Source: JBBCJT01 sp037190665
GTDB lineage: Bacteria; Pseudomonadota; Alphaproteobacteria; Acetobacterales; Acetobacteraceae
Reading direction: 5' to 3'
Assembly: GCA_037190665.1 (NCBI GenBank)
Contig: JBBCJT010000049.1
Location: 1 to 62,585 of the forward strand
Length of the DNA: 62,585 bases
Shown here: positions 60,716 to 62,585 of the stretch, piece by piece
Position numbering within the stretch: position 1 is the stretch's first letter
How the letters are laid out: every line of letters starts with the position of its first letter
The notes under the pieces: generated by a model
The model's database searches: none
What the model was told of the DNA's origin: nothing
Seen by the model: only the letters and a program-made list of their open reading frames with translations
Made by a program: the position numbers and the translations under genes

Positions 60716-62002
60716 TCAGGCCCGCTCCAGTCCGCACCACTCGGCGATGGTCAGCGCCAGCACGCGTGTGACCTGGTGCATGGAGGCGAGGCCGACGCTT
60801 TCGTCGATGCCGTGGATGTCGGCCGCGTCGGGCCCGTACACGCAGCAGGGCGTGGACTGGTACAGCTCGTAGAACCGCCCGTCGGTCAGGCCCGACGCCG
60901 CATAGGTGCGCGGCGCGCCGCCGACGATGCCGTCGTGATGGCGGATCACCGCCTGATGCAAAGGCGAGTCGACCGGGAAGGTGCAGCCATCGGCCATGAA
61001 GCCCTTGAACTCCACCTTCACCTTCGCGCCGCGCAGCTTCGGGTCGGTGGCGGCATCGGCCACCAGCGCCTCGATCTCGGCCGCGACCTTGCGCGCCGGG
61101 TTGCCGATCATCAGGCCGACACGCATGCCGATGCGCGCGCGCGTCGGCACGGACGAGTTCCACTCGCCGCCCTCCACGGTGCCGAAATTCACGTTCACCG
61201 GATGGTTGTTGCCGTGGAAGGCGGGATGGATGAGCTCGGCCGCGTTCGCCTTCGCCTCGTACTCCTTGAAGCGGGCGGCGATGATGTTGGCGGCCTCGAT
61301 CGCGTTCACGCCCGCATGCATCTCGCGCACATGGGTCGGCCGGCCGGTCACCGTCACCCAGGCCCAGACCACGCCGACCTCGGCGGTGTAGAGCGCGATG
61401 TGCTCCGGCCCCGGCTCCGGGATGATCGCCGCGTCGGGCTTGGGCAGCGCCTGCATGACCGCAAGCGCGCCGTTGCCGGTGCACTCCTCCTCGATCACCG
61501 CGGCCATCTGCACCTCGGCCGCCGGCGACAGGCCGGCGTCGCGGATCGCCTGATACGCCATCAGATAGCTGACCACGCCCGCCTTCATGTCGCCCGCGCC
61601 GCGCCCGTACATCCGCCCGTTCGCGATGCGCGCCTGGTAGGGCGGCGAGGCCCACAGGTCGGCGGCCCCTTCCGGCACCACGTCGATATGCCCCTGCAGC
61701 ATCAGCGATCGGCCGCGCTTCTCCTTCGGCGTGTGGACGGCCACCACATTGTCGCGGCCCTCGTAGGAGATCAGCGGCGGCGAGAAGCCGGGATGCGATG
61801 CGAGCGCCGCCGGATCGGTCGGCACGCGGCGCGGCGCGAGCCCGATCTCGCCGTAGATCGCCGCCATCTCGTCGAGGCAGGACGCCTCGTTGCCGAGCGT
61901 GGAGGGGTGCGCGACGAGGCGGGCGAGCATGCGCTCCGCATCCGCCTCCCGCGCGGCGACGGCGTCGAGGATGGCGCGTGCGGCGCCGGGGTCGATGGTC
62001 AT
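60716..62002 (-). CDS. M20 family deacylase, ArgE/DapE type
   Basis: A 428-residue metallohydrolase: LMLQGHIDVVPEG, GRGAGDMKAGVVSYLMA and AVIEEECTGNGAL carry the metal ligands and catalytic Glu. The late HGIDESVGLASM segment supplies the last His. The closest type removes an acyl group from an N-acyl amino acid. ATG 62002 (MTIDPGAARAILDAV) was chosen; the frame runs on to 62260 across the MarR operator and is not used. It is the first gene of the reverse-strand operon and is divergent from the MarR gene. Confidence 0.92.
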   Translation of the reverse strand: MTIDPGAARAILDAVAAREADAERMLARLVAHPSTLGNEASCLDEMAAIYGEIGLAPRRVPTDPAALASHPGFSPPLISYEGRDNVVAVHTPKEKRGRSLMLQGHIDVVPEGAADLWASPPYQARIANGRMYGRGAGDMKAGVVSYLMAYQAIRDAGLSPAAEVQMAAVIEEECTGNGALAVMQALPKPDAAIIPEPGPEHIALYTAEVGVVWAWVTVTGRPTHVREMHAGVNAIEAANIIAARFKEYEAKANAAELIHPAFHGNNHPVNVNFGTVEGGEWNSSVPTRARIGMRVGLMIGNPARKVAAEIEALVADAATDPKLRGAKVKVEFKGFMADGCTFPVDSPLHQAVIRHHDGIVGGAPRTYAASGLTDGRFYELYQSTPCCVYGPDAADIHGIDESVGLASMHQVTRVLALTIAEWCGLERA

Positions 62003-62089
62003 GTCGGACTCGCCGGGGTCGGAGACATCCCGCGATCTCGGCCCACCCGCGCGTGCCTGTCCAGACCCCTTCTCCGGCCGGCCGGCAGC

Positions 62090-62118
62090 GTGTATGGTTG
62101 TATCATGCAACCATACAC
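62090..62118. promoter_or_regulatory. Palindrome with 11-bp arms overlapping the MarR start codon
   Basis: GTGTATGGTTG and CAACCATACAC form a perfect inverted repeat around TATCATG, whose last three bases are the MarR start codon. A protein bound here would block translation start or transcription of the MarR gene and probably the divergent deacylase operon. Confidence 0.75.
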
Positions 62119-62585
62119 CGCCGATATCGCACCGCTCGTCGAACCCGTCCGCGACGCGGCGCGGCGGCTGGTCCGCGAGCTGGGCTTCATGCAGCCCACC
62201 CTGGCCGGGTCGGGGCTCTCGCCCTCGGCCGTGCATGCGCTGATCGAGATCGGCCGGCACGGCACGCGCACCGGTGCGGAGCTGTCCGCCGCGCTGGCGC
62301 TGGAGAAGTCGAGCGTCAGCCGCCTGCTCGCCCGGCTGTGCGACGGCGGGCTGCTGCGCCCCGGCCCCGCGCGGGACGGGCGCGAACGGCCGCTGGCGCT
62401 CACGCGCAAGGGCCGCGCCACGCTCGCCGCCATCGACGGGTTCGCGCGCGGCCAGGTGGCCGAGGCATTGGCCAAGATGCCGCCGCCCGAACGGATGGCC
62501 GTCGCCGACGGGCTGTCCCTCTACGCGGACGCGCTGGCGGGCCGGCGCGGCGCACCGGCTGCGGACGGAGATCCCGTCGCCATCG
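62105..62585 (+). CDS. MarR-family transcriptional regulator, 5' part
   Basis: The first 160 codons of a gene that runs off the window. The winged helix is at residues 41-103 (GTRTGAELSAALALEKSSVS, then RLLARLCDGGLL and GRERPLALTRKGRATLAAID). Related proteins are often fused to a C-terminal GNAT domain, which cannot be checked here. Autoregulation is likely because its operator contains its own start codon. Confidence 0.85.
   Translation, partial: MQPYTADIAPLVEPVRDAARRLVRELGFMQPTLAGSGLSPSAVHALIEIGRHGTRTGAELSAALALEKSSVSRLLARLCDGGLLRPGPARDGRERPLALTRKGRATLAAIDGFARGQVAEALAKMPPPERMAVADGLSLYADALAGRRGAPAADGDPVAI

Noticed and set aside
1..62585. CRISPR arrays, rRNA, tRNA genes and complete insertion sequences
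   Set aside because: No regularly spaced repeats, no tRNA-like cloverleaf or T-loop signature in the gaps, and no transposase gene were seen. The only mobile remnant is the recombinase fragment at 830-1364.

Overview
The window is about 62.6 kb of chromosome from a very GC-rich bacterium, roughly 70% G+C by eye. I read it as an alphaproteobacterium, most likely Acetobacteraceae of the Roseomonas type. The reasons are the gatCAB, pyrB-pyrC-plsY-dprA-topA and rnr-S41-rpmG gene orders, a prolyl-tRNA synthetase without editing insertion, and abundant Bug, TRAP and peptide-type binding proteins. This placement is inference; no rRNA gene is present to confirm it.

Layout. 1-1383: the end of an amidase gene, then a lower-GC patch with a small exported protein, a truncated reverse-strand ORF and a frameshifted serine-recombinase remnant. 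1414-4621: gatC-gatA-gatB on the reverse strand. 4712-10548: D-aminopeptidase, a LysR regulator divergent from a pirin and two isochorismatase-family hydrolases, ruvX and a NIPSNAP protein. 10579-17398: a small-molecule uptake and catabolism region with two solute-binding proteins, a DHDPS-family aldolase, a GntR regulator with two identical palindromes, a creatinase-like M24 protein and a cupin. 17455-18522: two tandem paralogous exported proteins. 18688-29892: housekeeping genes pyrB, pseudo-pyrC, plsY, dprA, topA, carbonic anhydrase, rnr, S41 protease and rpmG. 29885-38661: an EamA exporter, a TRAP transporter and an IclR regulator on the reverse strand, divergent from an operon of HMG-CoA-lyase-like, Bug receptor, SMP-30 lactonase and class III CoA-transferase genes. 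38714-42106: dnaE. 42137-43306: a serine hydrolase.

From about 43262 to 46800 base composition drops sharply. This island holds a two-gene unit: a 285-residue protein of unknown function translationally coupled to a 762-residue SF1 helicase. It is the best candidate in the window for an undescribed system, plausibly a mobile-element defence module. 46829-50177 returns to core genes (lolD, lolC/E, proS). 50209-53859 is a LysR regulator divergent from an acyl-CoA dehydrogenase and a Bug receptor. 53860-54373 carries a pair of perfect 39-bp inverted repeats. 54374-62002 is a reverse-strand set of M20 and M81 hydrolases with GNAT and VOC proteins, and a MarR-type gene begins at 62105 behind a palindrome that contains its own start codon.

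Five regulator genes sit next to clear palindromes (7194-7211, 13224-13262, 34474-34516, 51105-51129, 62090-62118), each next to genes for uptake or catabolism of small organic compounds. The picture is a metabolically versatile heterotroph with core genes interleaved with substrate-specific catabolic cassettes and two foreign patches.
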